Shown: positions 1-9,526, numbered from the stretch's first letter. The stretch: DNA of 64,000 bases from Janthinobacterium aquaticum (GCF_009208565.1 NZ_WFLK01000004.1:248001-312000), one strand, 5' to 3'. The notes: generated from the letters alone by a model not told the origin. A program made the numbers and translations.

Positions 1-94
1 TGCCGTCAAAACCGGCGGCCACCACCTGTTCGATAAAGACCTCGGGCGCCAGGTGGTTGCTGCCCCAGTGCGGGGCGAAAATCTCGATGCGCAT
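1..94 (-). CDS. Partial: TIM-barrel sugar isomerase/epimerase-like protein, N-terminus only
   Basis: Only the first 31 codons lie in the window; the gene runs off the left edge. Its ATG shares a base with the TGA stop of the dioxygenase gene upstream (minus strand TGATG at 96-92), so the two are probably translationally coupled. The visible residues open with MRIEIFAPHWGS and end with VVAAGFDG, resembling the first strand and helix of xylose-isomerase-like sugar phosphate isomerases/epimerases. The family call rests on this short stretch and on the neighbouring PhyH gene, with which such enzymes are often paired; the substrate is unknown. Confidence 0.4.
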   Translation of the reverse strand, partial: MRIEIFAPHWGSNHLAPEVFIEQVVAAGFDG

Positions 95-933
95 CAGACA
101 AAGCCCCGTACTGGCAGCGATGGGTCGCGCTGTATCCAGTTGTGCGCCGCGTATTCGGTGCGGCCATCGGTGGCGTGCAGCGTGTAGGCGTGGCGCGAGA
201 CGGGCGAGCGGTTCGGCGCGCTGTAGTGCGGCAGCAGGCCGTGGAAGCACACCAGTGCGCCGGCTTTCACTTCCAGCGGCACGGCGGTACTGTTGTCGGG
301 CCAGGGCATGTCGGACAGTTTTTCCACGCGCACCTGGTCGCCGTTGCGGATAAAGCGCTCGCGCAGCGGGCCGCGATGGCCACCCGGCTCGGCCCACAGG
401 CAGCCGTTTTCCAGCGTTGCGTCTTCCAGCGCAAACCAGAAGGTGGTCACGCTGATGGGAGTGGTTTCAAAATAGGTGGCGTCCTGGTGCCAGCGTACTT
501 CGCCGCCGATGCCGGGCTGCTTGAAGATATACATCGACTGCCATACCTGCGCATCAAGCAGGCCCAGGTCGCGCGCGACTTCGGCCAGTTTGGCGTCGCT
601 GGAAAACTGGCGGAAGACCGGGTCGAGATCGTGCATGGCGTGGCCGATCTTGTTGATCGACAGCGACTTGGCCTGTTTCAGCTGGCCGTCGGCGCCAAAC
701 GCTTCTTCCTCGAAAAAGCAGCGGATGGTGTTGTCGGAGGCGAGAAAATAATCGTTGGTGTTTTTGGCCTGGTCGCGCGTGGTAAAGATCGACTGGCTGA
801 CGCTGGGATCGAATTGGTTGACAATCTCCTCGGCGCGCGTGCGCAGGGCGGCAATCTCGGCGGCGCTCTTGAAGTCGGGCAGAATGATGTAGCCGTCGCG
901 TTGATATTGTTCTTGTTGTGCAGTGGTCAGCAT
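94..933 (-). CDS. Phytanoyl-CoA dioxygenase (PhyH) family protein
   Basis: This 279-residue protein has the double-stranded beta-helix pattern of non-haem Fe(II)/2-oxoglutarate oxygenases. The iron-binding H-x-D is H149-Q-D151 in VRWHQDATYF. The distal histidine is probably H236 in LLPHYSAPNRS, and R247 is a candidate 2-oxoglutarate-binding arginine. Length fits the bacterial PhyH family, which hydroxylates varied small molecules, so the substrate cannot be named. It is coupled to the cut-off TIM-barrel gene downstream and diverges from a LysR gene that begins 108 bases away, the obvious candidate regulator. The cytoplasmic enzyme shows no signal peptide. Confidence 0.85.
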   Translation of the reverse strand: MLTTAQQEQYQRDGYIILPDFKSAAEIAALRTRAEEIVNQFDPSVSQSIFTTRDQAKNTNDYFLASDNTIRCFFEEEAFGADGQLKQAKSLSINKIGHAMHDLDPVFRQFSSDAKLAEVARDLGLLDAQVWQSMYIFKQPGIGGEVRWHQDATYFETTPISVTTFWFALEDATLENGCLWAEPGGHRGPLRERFIRNGDQVRVEKLSDMPWPDNSTAVPLEVKAGALVCFHGLLPHYSAPNRSPVSRHAYTLHATDGRTEYAAHNWIQRDPSLPVRGFV

Positions 934-1010
934 GGCAACGGCTCCGTCTATGATAAGAAGCCGTTATTGTAGGCGGCAGCGGCGAGCCAAACAATCGGCT
1001 GGCGGTTGAC

Positions 1011-1037
1011 AGATTGTCGTCAAAAAACAGACAATCT
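1011..1037. promoter_or_regulatory. Perfect inverted repeat, candidate LysR operator
   Basis: AGATTGTC (1011-1018) and GACAATCT (1030-1037) form a perfect 8-base inverted repeat with an 11-base spacer. It sits just before the LysR start codon at 1042 and within the divergent intergenic region shared with the PhyH gene. LysR-type regulators usually bind such interrupted dyads near their own promoter. A further ACAATC occurs at 991-996. Binding by the adjacent LysR protein is an inference. Confidence 0.6.
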
Positions 1038-1041
1038 TGAT

Positions 1042-2001
1042 ATGGATCAATTGCGTGCAATGGAAGTATTTGTCGAGGTGGCGCAGCAGCGCAGCTTCAC
1101 GGCGGCCGGTCAGCGCCTGGGCATGACGCGCGCCATGGTCAGCAAGATGGTCATGCAGCTGGAGGAAAAGCTGGGGGCGCGCCTGCTGCACCGCTCGACG
1201 CGCGAGGTGAGCCTGACCGACGCCGGCCGTGCCTATCTGGCGCCGTGCATGACGGCGGTCAGCCAGGCGCAGGAGGCGGCGCGGCTGGTGGCCCATGCGG
1301 CGCAAACCGGGGCCGCGCTGGCCGGGCCGCTGCGCATCCAGGCGCCATCGAGCTTTGGCAGCGCCTGGCTGGCCGATGCGGTGGCGCGTTTTTGCCTGCT
1401 GCACCGCCAGGTGCAGGCCGAACTGCTGGTCGATGATGCGCTGCTCGACCCGATACGCCACGGTTTCGACCTGACCATCCGCGTTGGCGGCATTCCCGAC
1501 AGCAGCGCGCTGGCCATGCGGCCGCTGGCGCCGTGCCGCGCGGTGCTGTGCGCCAGTCCGGCCTATCTGGCGCAGTGGGGCGCGCCGCAAGCGCCGACAG
1601 ACCTGCTGCAGCATCACTGCCTGCATTTCAGCCACCTGACGAACGGCACCAACTGGCATTTTGAACGGGGGCAGGGCGCGCAGCGCGAAGAAGTGAGTGT
1701 GCGCGTACAGGCGGGATTTACCGCCAATAATGGCCTGGTGCTGCAACAGGCCGCGCAGCAGGGGCTGGGGATTGTCTACAGCACCACTTTTCTGGCCTGG
1801 CGCGCGCTGCTCGAGGGCAGTCTGGTGCCGGTGCTGGCCGACTGGTCGCTGCCGCTCAATTACCTGAGCGCGCTGTATCCGGCCAGCCGCCAGCCGTCAC
1901 CGAAGGTGCGCGCGCTGATCGATTTCCTGGTGGCCGAATACCAGCCGGTCCCGAGCTGGGACCGTGAGCTGGCAGCGGCCGGCCTGCTGGCCGTGATCTG
2001 A
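1042..2001 (+). CDS. LysR family transcriptional regulator
   Basis: This 319-residue regulator starts at MDQLRAMEVFVEVAQQ, the standard LysR N-terminus. An in-frame upstream start at 1006 would run through the candidate operator and was not chosen. The winged helix-turn-helix (about 1-60) contains SFTAAGQRLGMTRAMVSKMV, and a LysR substrate-binding domain covers about 90-295. The pattern (MEVF, LHRSTREVSLTDAG, LRIQAPSSFG) matches the subgroup that often controls neighbouring oxidoreductases. It diverges from the PhyH operon. Its effector is unknown. Confidence 0.88.
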   Translation: MDQLRAMEVFVEVAQQRSFTAAGQRLGMTRAMVSKMVMQLEEKLGARLLHRSTREVSLTDAGRAYLAPCMTAVSQAQEAARLVAHAAQTGAALAGPLRIQAPSSFGSAWLADAVARFCLLHRQVQAELLVDDALLDPIRHGFDLTIRVGGIPDSSALAMRPLAPCRAVLCASPAYLAQWGAPQAPTDLLQHHCLHFSHLTNGTNWHFERGQGAQREEVSVRVQAGFTANNGLVLQQAAQQGLGIVYSTTFLAWRALLEGSLVPVLADWSLPLNYLSALYPASRQPSPKVRALIDFLVAEYQPVPSWDRELAAAGLLAVI

Positions 2002-2002
2002 C

Positions 2003-3616
2003 TCAGGCGATGGCCAGCTGCTTGCGTGCGGCTGGCCTGGCCAGGCGCTGTGCACCGGCCGTTGCCGCATGGGTGCGGAACACGCTCATGGCCTGGGCCA
2101 GGTCGCCGGCCTGCTGCTGCATGCTTTCGGCAGCGGCCGCCGACTGTTCGACCAGCGCCGCATTTTGCTGGGTCATCTGGTCCATCTGCGTAATGGCCAT
2201 ATTGACCTGTTCGATACCGGCGCTCTGTTCGGCGCTGGCAGCGGTGATTTCGCTCATGATGTCGGCCACCTGCTGCACGCTGCTGACGATTTCACCCATG
2301 GTCTTGCCGGCTTCGTCGACCAGCGCGCCGCCCTGCTCGATCTGCTGCACCGAATCGTTGATCAGGATCTTGATTTCCTTGGCGGCGCCAGCGCTGCGCT
2401 GGGCCAGGTTGCGTACTTCAGTAGCCACCACCGCAAAGCCGCGCCCCTGTTCGCCGGCGCGCGCCGCTTCCACTGCCGCGTTCAGCGCCAGGATATTGGT
2501 CTGGAAGGCGATGCCGTCGATGACGCCGATAATGTCGGCGATCTTGCGCGAGCTGTCGCGGATGCCGTTCATGGTGCCCACGACCTGTTCGACCACGCTG
2601 CCGCCGCGGCCGGCCACGCCGCTGGCGGTAATGACCAGCTGATTGGCCTGGCGTGCATTGTCGGCATTCTGGCGCACGGTGGAGGTCAGTTCTTCCATCG
2701 AACTGGCGGTTTCCTCGAGCGAGCTGGCCTGGTTTTCGGTGCGGCTCGACAGGTCGGCATTGCCGGCGGCGATTTCCTGCGAAGCGGTATTGATGGTGTC
2801 GCTCGAGGTGCGTACGTGGCTGACCATATTGGCCAGCTTGCCGTTCATGTCGGCCAGCGCATGGAGCAACTGGCCCGACTCATCGCGCGCATGGCTGGTC
2901 AGGGTCGAGGTCAGGTCGCCGTCGGCCACCTGGCGCGCCAGTTGCACCGCCTTGGCCAGCGGCACCGTGATCGAGCGCGCCAGCAGCCAGGCGCAGGCAA
3001 ACACGAACAGCACCATCAGCCCCGTCAGCGCCAGCATCAGGTTGCGGCTCTGTTTGTAGATCTGCTGGATTTCTTCGGCGCGGCGGTTGATATCGTCACG
3101 CTCGTATTGCAGCAGTTCCTTGATCTTGTCGGAATAGCCTTTGGCGATCTGGACATACTTGCTATCGACCAGTGCCGAGGCGCGCTCGGCTTCACCCTGT
3201 TTTTTCAATGCGAAGATTTCATCGCGCGAGGCCAGGTATTGCTTGCGCAGGTCCATCAGTTCGGCCCAGATCCTTTTTTCTTCCGGGGTGTTGATGGAAG
3301 GTTCGATCAGCTTTTGCAGTTCGGACGAGCCTTTTGTTGATTCCACTACCTCGGCAGCAAAAAAGTCGCCCAGCGACGTATCGCTGCTCTTGGCGATGGC
3401 CAGGCTGCGGCGGATACCTGAAAACACATTGCGGTACCAGTCGCTGATATAGCGCTCGCTGGCCAGCGGCTCTTCGAGCAACTGCTTGCTCGCGTCGGCG
3501 ACCGCACTCAAGCGCGTGATGCCTATCCCGATGGCGAAAATCGAGCACAGCAGCACGACTGCAAAACCAAGCAGCAGGCGCCGGCCGATATTCATGTTGT
3601 TGATCCAGGTGGGCAT
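2003..3616 (-). CDS. Methyl-accepting chemotaxis protein
   Basis: The 537-residue inner-membrane chemoreceptor has a first membrane helix at about 11-31, a periplasmic four-helix-bundle sensor to about 190, a second helix at about 191-212, a HAMP domain at about 213-265 and a long signalling hairpin. The hairpin tip carries the highly conserved segment [20 protein letters not shown], where CheA and CheW bind. No C-terminal NWETF-like CheR tether is visible; the tail ends in a basic Ala-rich stretch. The start is supported by GGAG about ten bases upstream on the minus strand. It abuts the LysR gene tail to tail. The ligand is unknown. Confidence 0.93.
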   Translation of the reverse strand: MPTWINNMNIGRRLLLGFAVVLLCSIFAIGIGITRLSAVADASKQLLEEPLASERYISDWYRNVFSGIRRSLAIAKSSDTSLGDFFAAEVVESTKGSSELQKLIEPSINTPEEKRIWAELMDLRKQYLASRDEIFALKKQGEAERASALVDSKYVQIAKGYSDKIKELLQYERDDINRRAEEIQQIYKQSRNLMLALTGLMVLFVFACAWLLARSITVPLAKAVQLARQVADGDLTSTLTSHARDESGQLLHALADMNGKLANMVSHVRTSSDTINTASQEIAAGNADLSSRTENQASSLEETASSMEELTSTVRQNADNARQANQLVITASGVAGRGGSVVEQVVGTMNGIRDSSRKIADIIGVIDGIAFQTNILALNAAVEAARAGEQGRGFAVVATEVRNLAQRSAGAAKEIKILINDSVQQIEQGGALVDEAGKTMGEIVSSVQQVADIMSEITAASAEQSAGIEQVNMAITQMDQMTQQNAALVEQSAAAAESMQQQAGDLAQAMSVFRTHAATAGAQRLARPAARKQLAIA

Positions 3617-3854
3617 GACAGATTTCTCCAGGTGTGGTCAGTAGGATGCTGAAAACCCGACCGTAGCATCATGGTGAAATGGCGGCAGGAAAACAGCGTG
3701 CCGCGAATATATATTAAGTACTTTCCACAGAGAAAAATTTATTCAAAATGAATGCATTATTGGCAATTAACTGTTGTATGTACGCCGAAGTTCATTACAG
3801 AACAGTGTTATTTCGGTGCGGTTATCTGCAGATGCGACAAAGTGCCGTGTTGGC

Positions 3855-4916
3855 TCAGTCAGGCTGCAATTGCCAGGCGCCGTTCTGGTAGACGCGCTCG
3901 TCGTCCAGATAGACCGCTTCGGTCACGGCAAAGATATCGACGTGGTAACGCGCATCCTTGCGCTTGAACTGCGGCTTGGTGTAGACGCCATGCTTGGCGC
4001 CCAGAGACAGATGAATGCCGCACATGCGCTCGTACGTGCCGATATCGTTGACCAGCAGCTCGCGTGAAAAAGCGCGGTTCATGCCAAAGCCCAGTTCGCG
4101 CACCCACACTTCGCCCTCATGGGCGCGGATAATGTCGAGCATTTCCAAAAAGGCCGGGGTGGCGTTTTCGGTGCCGGTCACGCGGCCTTTTTCAATGATC
4201 AGGGTAATTGGCGACTCGGGGCGGTTGACCATGAAGTGCGTATCGCCAAACACAAAGATGCGCACGCGGCCGTTGACCGCTTCGAGGTCTTGCGCTTCCG
4301 TAAACACTTCGCCCAGCGGGAACTGGCCGCCGATATTGTTCATGCCGCTGTAGTCGCCGATATTGAGTTTGGCCGACTCGAACGGCGAGGCAAACACCAG
4401 CTGTTCGCCGCCGCTGTCCACCATGCCGTGGCGGGCACGGTCGATGCGCGCCTTGAGCGCATGGCCAACGCCGCGATAGTAGGCCGGATCGTAAGCGAGC
4501 GAGGCAATATAGTGCAGGCCCTGCACGCCGGGCATGCGCGACAGATGCACATGCTCGATCACTTTCAGGCCGCGCTTGAACAACTCGATGCGGATGCGGA
4601 ACGCTTCCAGGCGAAAACTGGTGGACTGGATCAGCACCACCAGACTGCCGGCCGGCAGTTGCGCAAACGTTGCCAGCACGGTGTCGGGCGTGACTGCGTC
4701 AAAGTCGATCACGCTGGCCTGCGGCAGCGCGCGCCGGTACGCTTCGGTCAGCACCACATTGAGCCAGCTGCGCGTGTCGCATACCACCAGTGCCGGCTCG
4801 TCAGGGCGGTGACAGATGGCCAGCGCCAGCAAGTCCGCCACATTGCTTGCCGCCACATCGGTGGCGGCGGCATTGATGGCGTCAAGCCGGCTGGTATCGG
4901 GTTCTGGAAGCGTCAT
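3855..4916 (-). CDS. M29-type aminopeptidase / NicX-like metalloenzyme
   Basis: This 353-residue protein resembles the family that contains thermophilic M29 aminopeptidases and the related ring-cleaving 2,5-dihydroxypyridine dioxygenase NicX. Visible landmarks are GGQFPLGEVFTEAQDLEAVNG in the middle (a metal-ligand Glu region), the VRELGFGMN segment, GIHLSLGAKHG and the C-terminal RYHVDIF, which together supply the Glu, His and Asp metal ligands of the family. No signal peptide is seen, so it should be cytoplasmic. It stands alone between the chemoreceptor and an unknown gene. Peptidase and ring-cleavage functions cannot be told apart from sequence alone. Confidence 0.65.
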   Translation of the reverse strand: MTLPEPDTSRLDAINAAATDVAASNVADLLALAICHRPDEPALVVCDTRSWLNVVLTEAYRRALPQASVIDFDAVTPDTVLATFAQLPAGSLVVLIQSTSFRLEAFRIRIELFKRGLKVIEHVHLSRMPGVQGLHYIASLAYDPAYYRGVGHALKARIDRARHGMVDSGGEQLVFASPFESAKLNIGDYSGMNNIGGQFPLGEVFTEAQDLEAVNGRVRIFVFGDTHFMVNRPESPITLIIEKGRVTGTENATPAFLEMLDIIRAHEGEVWVRELGFGMNRAFSRELLVNDIGTYERMCGIHLSLGAKHGVYTKPQFKRKDARYHVDIFAVTEAVYLDDERVYQNGAWQLQPD

Positions 4917-5119
4917 GATCAGGTGCTGGTGCGGTCAGGGAAGCTGCGCATTATAAGCCGGCGCCGGCGCAGCAGCCATTCTCCATTTGGCGCAGCTGTG
5001 GCCAGCCGTCGTGGTGGTGACTGGTATGCTTGTATAGTGCTTTACGGCAATGTATTATTTGAAGCATAGCGAAAGCCGAAGCCAGGCACGAGAACAGCAA
5101 GCAGAAAGAGTGTGATGCG

Positions 5120-5566
5120 ATGAGTCTATTAGGACAAGATATTCCCATGGAGCGGCCCGATGCGGACGGCCGCGCAGCCTTGCTGGTGCCGGTAGACGGC
5201 ATCAAGGAAGATGTCCTGATGACGATACGCAAAGGTGCCGCCATTGTCGGCTTTGCCAATCATGACCGCACCGTCACCATCTATTTTGAAAGCAACCGCT
5301 TTGACGACCCGGTGCTGGCCAAATGGGAGCACAAGGCGCGCAAGGCCTACGACCGCCTGGTCGACAACGCCCCCACCGTCTCCAAGCTGACCACCAGCCC
5401 GGCCAATTTCGAACAGATCGGCTATATCAACGGCAAGGGCATCACCATCCGCCGCATGGACAGCCTCAAGCGCTGGCTCGCCTATTCCGACGCGCTGGCG
5501 TCGTGCCCGGAAAACGAGATCGTGCCGCGCACGGTGATTCCCAAGGCTGACGCTGTCAAGGTGTAA
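5120..5566 (+). CDS. Conserved-looking hypothetical protein, 148 residues
   Basis: The product is soluble, with no signal peptide or membrane helix and no motif I recognise. It contains an early LLVPVDGIKEDVLMTIRKGA block, a KWEHKARKAYDRLVD helix and a central ITIRRMDSLKRWLAY segment. Codon use is typical of the surrounding GC-rich genes, which supports real coding. The ribosome site before the ATG is weak. A palindromic repeat begins nine bases after the stop codon and may protect or terminate the transcript. Function unknown. Confidence 0.65.
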   Translation: MSLLGQDIPMERPDADGRAALLVPVDGIKEDVLMTIRKGAAIVGFANHDRTVTIYFESNRFDDPVLAKWEHKARKAYDRLVDNAPTVSKLTTSPANFEQIGYINGKGITIRRMDSLKRWLAYSDALASCPENEIVPRTVIPKADAVKV

Positions 5567-5574
5567 GGCGCTGG

Positions 5575-5623
5575 CGTAATCCGACACCACCACGGTTACG
5601 GCCAACAATGTTGTCGGATTACG
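5575..5623. repeat. Palindromic interspersed repeat, family 1 (CGTAATCCGACA)
   Basis: CGTAATCCGACA (5575-5586) and TGTCGGATTACG (5612-5623) are perfect inverted arms. The right half, starting GGCCAACAATGTTGTCGG at 5600, recurs with one change at 35299 downstream of pgm. A GCGGGGC/GCCCCGC hairpin and another TAATCCGACCTACG copy follow to about 5667. The arrangement is that of REP-like elements placed after genes, where they can stabilise or terminate transcripts. Confidence 0.85.
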
Positions 5624-5902
5624 CGGGGCTTTGCCCCGCCTGCGCGGCCCGGCTAATCCGACCTACGTGACCAGCCACCACGCGTTCACCCATCCTCAGT
5701 TCGCCGGCCGCTGGCGATGTGGCTTCCTGGCCGCGCCAGCACGGGTCGGCCAGTTCGGAGCAGGCCACGGCGATGGCCGAGGCAACGCCAGCGACGGTAA
5801 ATTCCGGCGCGCCTGAACCGGCGCCGTGCCCACGCCAGGCTGGGGTAAGATGGCAGGTGAGTCCGGCAGGCAAGCCGGACACATCCAGGAAAAGGTTGGA
5901 AC
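5624..5902. other. Intergenic stretch after the repeat; no confident gene
   Basis: After the hairpin tail of the repeat (to about 5667) the sequence is GC-rich with short open frames on both strands. The longest, on the minus strand at 5619-5882 (87 codons), runs into the repeat at its end and has no recognisable domain, so I do not call it. A ribosome-binding sequence AGGAAAAGG ahead of 5903 is the only clear signal. Confidence 0.4.
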
Positions 5903-6805
5903 GTGTTGGAAAAAGTAACTCAAGTTTGCATTAACGCCGCCTGCGGCCGGCCTTTGCTGCTGCGCGTGGCGTATTGCCCATATTGCGGCACGCCCCAGGT
6001 TGCGCCGGCGCCTGTACCCACGCCAGCGCCAGCGCTCAAGCCGCCGCCCGTGCCAAGGCCGGCGCCAACGCCGATGCCGGCCGCTGCCGCTCCCGGCGAG
6101 GCGCCGGCGGCAGCGGAAAAAGCATTTGTCGCCATCGACCAGCCTGCGCCGGCCAAAGCGGCTCCGCCCAGGCCGGCCACGGCCCGCTCGGTGCCGCCGC
6201 CGCGACCGCCGGTGCGCTTGCGCACGTGGCTGCTGGCGGGTGCTGCGCTGGCCGGCATCTGGTTTGTCAACAAGCCGGCCGACAAGCCGGCCAGCGTGGC
6301 CGATCAGGTCAAACAAGCTGGCGTACTGGCGCGGCAATGCGATCTCGATGGCGCGCGCGCGGTGCTGGCGCAATTGAAGGCGGCCAAGGCGCCGTCGGCG
6401 CAAGTGAAGCAGGTGCAAGCGGATATCAGTAATGCCGCTACCAACTGCGGCAAACAGCAGCGGCGCGAGCAGGCGCGCGAACAGCTGACGCTCGATGTAG
6501 CGCAGGCGTTGGACGCCGGCAAGCCGGCGCAGGCCGCCACCCGCCTGGCTACCCATGTCAAGCGCTGGGGCGACGACGCCGATACGCTGGAACTGGACGC
6601 GCGCATCAAGGTGGCGCTGGCCAGCGCACAGCTCGACGCTGCCGACGCCTGCCTGGCGCGCGCCGACCATGGCTGCGCAGAAAAGAGTTTGCTGGCCGCC
6701 GAGCGCTACAAGCGTCCCGAGCTGGCGGCGCGCACGCAGGCGACGCGGGCGGCCTTGTCAAAGCTGCTTGAGAGCGCCTTGCTGGACGCGCCGGCGGGGC
6801 AATAA
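5903..6805 (+). CDS. Zinc-ribbon, proline-rich, single-pass membrane protein
   Basis: Translation probably starts at a GTG (5903) preceded by AGGAAAAGG. The 300-residue product begins with a cysteine cluster, CINAACGRP followed by CPYCG, typical of a small treble-clef or zinc-ribbon fold. A Pro/Ala-rich linker covers about 33-100, one membrane helix (LLAGAALAGIWFV) lies near 112-124, and an Ala-rich helical domain with repeats such as AGVLARQCDLDGARAVLAQL extends to the end. Topology is probably cytoplasmic ribbon and periplasmic helical domain. The function is not recognised; an envelope-stress or assembly role would be a guess. Confidence 0.7.
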   Translation: MLEKVTQVCINAACGRPLLLRVAYCPYCGTPQVAPAPVPTPAPALKPPPVPRPAPTPMPAAAAPGEAPAAAEKAFVAIDQPAPAKAAPPRPATARSVPPPRPPVRLRTWLLAGAALAGIWFVNKPADKPASVADQVKQAGVLARQCDLDGARAVLAQLKAAKAPSAQVKQVQADISNAATNCGKQQRREQAREQLTLDVAQALDAGKPAQAATRLATHVKRWGDDADTLELDARIKVALASAQLDAADACLARADHGCAEKSLLAAERYKRPELAARTQATRAALSKLLESALLDAPAGQ

Positions 6806-6951
6806 CGAGGCAAAAACGCAGCAGAAACGCCTGCTTACAATTGCGTGCCAAAACGCCAGTTCTTATGTGCGTTAGCGTACTCTTCAAAATATTTCCCGCG
6901 TGTATATTGAAGCCTGATCTGCTGGTTTTAATAACAATGAAAGGGAATATC

Positions 6952-7281
6952 ATGAAAGTACGTAACAACCTGATGACGCTGTGCGCGGCTGGCATGATGG
7001 TGGTCGCACTGGCCGCCTGCCAGAAAAAAGATGACATGTCGACCAAGGGTCCTGCCGAGCAGGCCGGTGCGCAGATCGATGCGACCGCTGCCAAGGCCGA
7101 AGCTGACCTGAAAGCCGCCGCTGCCAATGCCGACGCCAAGATGAGCGAAGCGGCTGCCAAGACCGATGCCAAAATGGATCAGGTCGCTGCCGACGCTGAC
7201 AAGAAAATGAGCGAAGCGGCCGATGCGGTAGGCAAAAAGGTCGAGCGCGCCGGAGAGAAAATCCAGGAATCGGCCAAGTAA
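6952..7281 (+). CDS. Small alanine-rich lipoprotein
   Basis: The start at 6952 is chosen because AAAGGGA lies just upstream and the product then begins with a lipoprotein signal peptide: positive N-terminus, hydrophobic core and lipobox L20-A-A-C23. The mature part is a short hydrophilic helix with imperfect 11-residue repeats of the type AAANADAKMSE and AAAKTDAKMDQ, predicted to form a coiled coil or amphipathic rod. Earlier in-frame starts would place extra residues before the signal peptide. Length and pattern recall Lpp-like or YqjD-like envelope proteins, but no family is certain. It is transcribed alone. Confidence 0.75.
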   Translation: MKVRNNLMTLCAAGMMVVALAACQKKDDMSTKGPAEQAGAQIDATAAKAEADLKAAAANADAKMSEAAAKTDAKMDQVAADADKKMSEAADAVGKKVERAGEKIQESAK

Positions 7282-7307
7282 GTCCGGCTGATGGGGCAAT
7301 AAGTGGC

Positions 7308-7329
7308 GAGGCCGGCTAATGCTGGCCTC
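7308..7329. terminator. Hairpin between convergent genes
   Basis: GAGGCCGGC (7308-7316) and GCTGGCCTC (7321-7329) pair with one G-U and a TAAT loop. The hairpin lies between the lipoprotein gene and the convergent GGDEF gene, whose stop codon it overlaps. No long T tract follows on either strand, so termination efficiency is uncertain. Confidence 0.45.
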
Positions 7330-9397
7330 AGCCAATCGCCCTGCACGGTGGCCCGAGCGCCGTGCTGCCACCCAAAATCACTTGCAAGTCCACAAAGCCA
7401 TCGCGCCACGCGCGTTCCAGATCCTGCTCGATCGCTTCGAGCGTGGTCTTTTCCAATCCATGAAAGCCTTGCAAGCCATAAGCGCGGTTGCGTCCATGCG
7501 CCTTGGCCAGATACAGCGCCATGTCGATCAGATTGACGCTGCGCTCCCATGACAGCGGCTGGTCGTGCGGCGTCAGCGGATACGGCGCATAGCCGATCGA
7601 TACCTGCACCCTGACTGGCTGGCCCTGATAATGCACCGTCTGCGCGGCCACGCCGTCGAGCAGGCGGCGCGCTATATCGTCGAGGCCGTCGTGCGTAATC
7701 GACGGCAGGAAAGCAAGGAATTCCTCGCCGCCCCAGCGCACGATCATGTCCGTTTCGCGCAATACCTCGTGCAGCGTGTCGGCGATGGTGGTCAGCACCA
7801 GGTCGCCGGCCGCATGGCCGCAGCTGTCGTTGATCTGCTTGAAATGGTCGACGTCGAGCAGGAACATGGCGCCGGTGTGCGTGCCGGCGGGATTGCGCAC
7901 TGGCGCATGGCTGCGCATGAACTCCTGGAAGTGGCGCCGGTTGTACAGCGTCGTCAGCGGGTCGCGCGTGCTCTGGTGCTGCAGCTCCAGGTTGCTGACT
8001 TTTAATTGCACATTGGCGTGGCGCACCTTGCGGTACAGCAGGCCGACGATCACGGCCGCCAGCGCCAGCACCAGCGCCAGCAGCCACCAGACGCGTTGCT
8101 GCAGGCGGCGATTGTCGATTTCTGTGCTCTTGACCTGGTTTTCATGGCTGAGCAATTCGATCTGGCGCTGCTTTTTTTCCGTCTCGTATTTTTCCTGCAT
8201 CTCGTAGACGGTCTGCTGGCGCTGCTTTTCAAACAGCTGGTTCGAGATGGCGCGCTCGCGATGGTAGGCTGTTACAGCGCCTGGCATGTCGCCGGCTTTT
8301 TCCAGCGCCATGCCGTATTCCAGCAGTACCGGTTGGATATCGGGCAAGCTGCCCTGCCGGTCGTAATAGGCCAGGCCCTTTTCCACGCTTTGCCGGCCCT
8401 CGGCCAGGCGGCCCAGGCCAATTTGCGCCAGGCCGATATTGAGGTAGGCGGTCGCTTCGACCTGTTCGTTTTTCACCAGGCGCGCCGCAGCAATGGCTTC
8501 GTTGGCGTAGCGCAGCGATTGCTGGAACTGCTCCTGCTTCAGATAGCTGTCCGACAGGTTGACCAGCGTGGTGGCCACCATGCTCCTGGCGCCCAGCTGA
8601 CGCTCCAGCGCCAGCGCGACGAGCAGGGCACGCTGGCCGCGTACCGGCTGCTGCGCATCGAGCGCCAGGCCGTATTCGGTATTCTTGGCCTGCGCCATGC
8701 GCCCGGGCGAGCCCAGCTTCTTCGTCACAGCCAGCAGCTCGTCCAGCACTGCAAAGCCCTTGTCGTATTCGCGCATCTGCGTGTACAGCAGCGTCAGCGC
8801 GTTCAGCGCCGAGGCCAGGCTGGTTTGCGAGCCCGATTGCCGGCCCAGGTCGACTGCGGCCTGCAGCTTGGCCAGCGCGGCAGGAAAATCGCCTGCCTCG
8901 GCCCACGACTGGCCGGCGCTGATGGTGGCCTGCACGCGCAGCGGCAGGTCGGCGGTGCGGCTGGCGATGCTTTCCGCTTCAAAGGCCAGCAGGTGCGAGG
9001 CGCGCCGCTCGTTGCGGGCAAACGTGATATAGGCTTTGCTCAGCACGCCCTTGGCCAGCGTAACGTTGTCGTGCTGCTGCCTGCCGTCGGCGATCAGTTC
9101 GTCGGCCAGTTGCATGGCGGCCTCGGTCTGTCCCAGGCGCATGCGTGCGTGGCTCAGTTGCGTCAGGAATTCGGCGCGCAGTGACAGCTCGGCGCTGCGT
9201 GCCTGTTGTTCGACATCAAGCAGGCGTTGCAATGCGCGCGCCGGTGCGAAGCGACCGTCCTCGCGCACATCGGCCAGGCGCTGCGCCAGTTCGGCGCTGG
9301 CGCTGGCGGCCAGCGGCAACAGGCATGCAGCGGCCAGCAGCCAGCGTGCGCCGCACCGGACTTGCCACCGTGATGTCGTCTTGACTCCGCCTGCCAA
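7328..9397 (-). CDS. TPR-containing membrane diguanylate cyclase (GGDEF)
   Basis: The 689-residue protein has an N-terminal signal sequence ending near ASASA, a periplasmic array of tetratricopeptide-like helical repeats (about 60-390), a coiled coil, one membrane helix (about 440-460, VWWLLALVLALAAVIVGLLY) and a cytoplasmic GGDEF domain. The active-site motif is GGEEF at about 556-560. An RETD inhibitory I-site lies five residues before it, so product inhibition by c-di-GMP is likely. Its input is presumably a periplasmic signal or partner sensed by the TPR domain. It stands alone downstream of the MdlAB-type genes. Confidence 0.9.
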   Translation of the reverse strand: MAGGVKTTSRWQVRCGARWLLAAACLLPLAASASAELAQRLADVREDGRFAPARALQRLLDVEQQARSAELSLRAEFLTQLSHARMRLGQTEAAMQLADELIADGRQQHDNVTLAKGVLSKAYITFARNERRASHLLAFEAESIASRTADLPLRVQATISAGQSWAEAGDFPAALAKLQAAVDLGRQSGSQTSLASALNALTLLYTQMREYDKGFAVLDELLAVTKKLGSPGRMAQAKNTEYGLALDAQQPVRGQRALLVALALERQLGARSMVATTLVNLSDSYLKQEQFQQSLRYANEAIAAARLVKNEQVEATAYLNIGLAQIGLGRLAEGRQSVEKGLAYYDRQGSLPDIQPVLLEYGMALEKAGDMPGAVTAYHRERAISNQLFEKQRQQTVYEMQEKYETEKKQRQIELLSHENQVKSTEIDNRRLQQRVWWLLALVLALAAVIVGLLYRKVRHANVQLKVSNLELQHQSTRDPLTTLYNRRHFQEFMRSHAPVRNPAGTHTGAMFLLDVDHFKQINDSCGHAAGDLVLTTIADTLHEVLRETDMIVRWGGEEFLAFLPSITHDGLDDIARRLLDGVAAQTVHYQGQPVRVQVSIGYAPYPLTPHDQPLSWERSVNLIDMALYLAKAHGRNRAYGLQGFHGLEKTTLEAIEQDLERAWRDGFVDLQVILGGSTALGPPCRAIG

Positions 9398-9526
9398 TGC
9401 ACCGCTCCCGCTGTTACTGCATGACCATGTTCACTGCAAGGATTATATGCCGTTGCAAGCTGGAAAGATCAAGCCGCGTGGAGTTTTCCTTAAAAGTGCA
9501 CATTTCACAACATGGAGCGCTCAAGC

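Noticed and set aside
5619-5882. An 87-codon minus-strand frame after the first repeat
   Set aside because: Its end lies in repeat sequence, and no family resemblance or ribosome site supports it.
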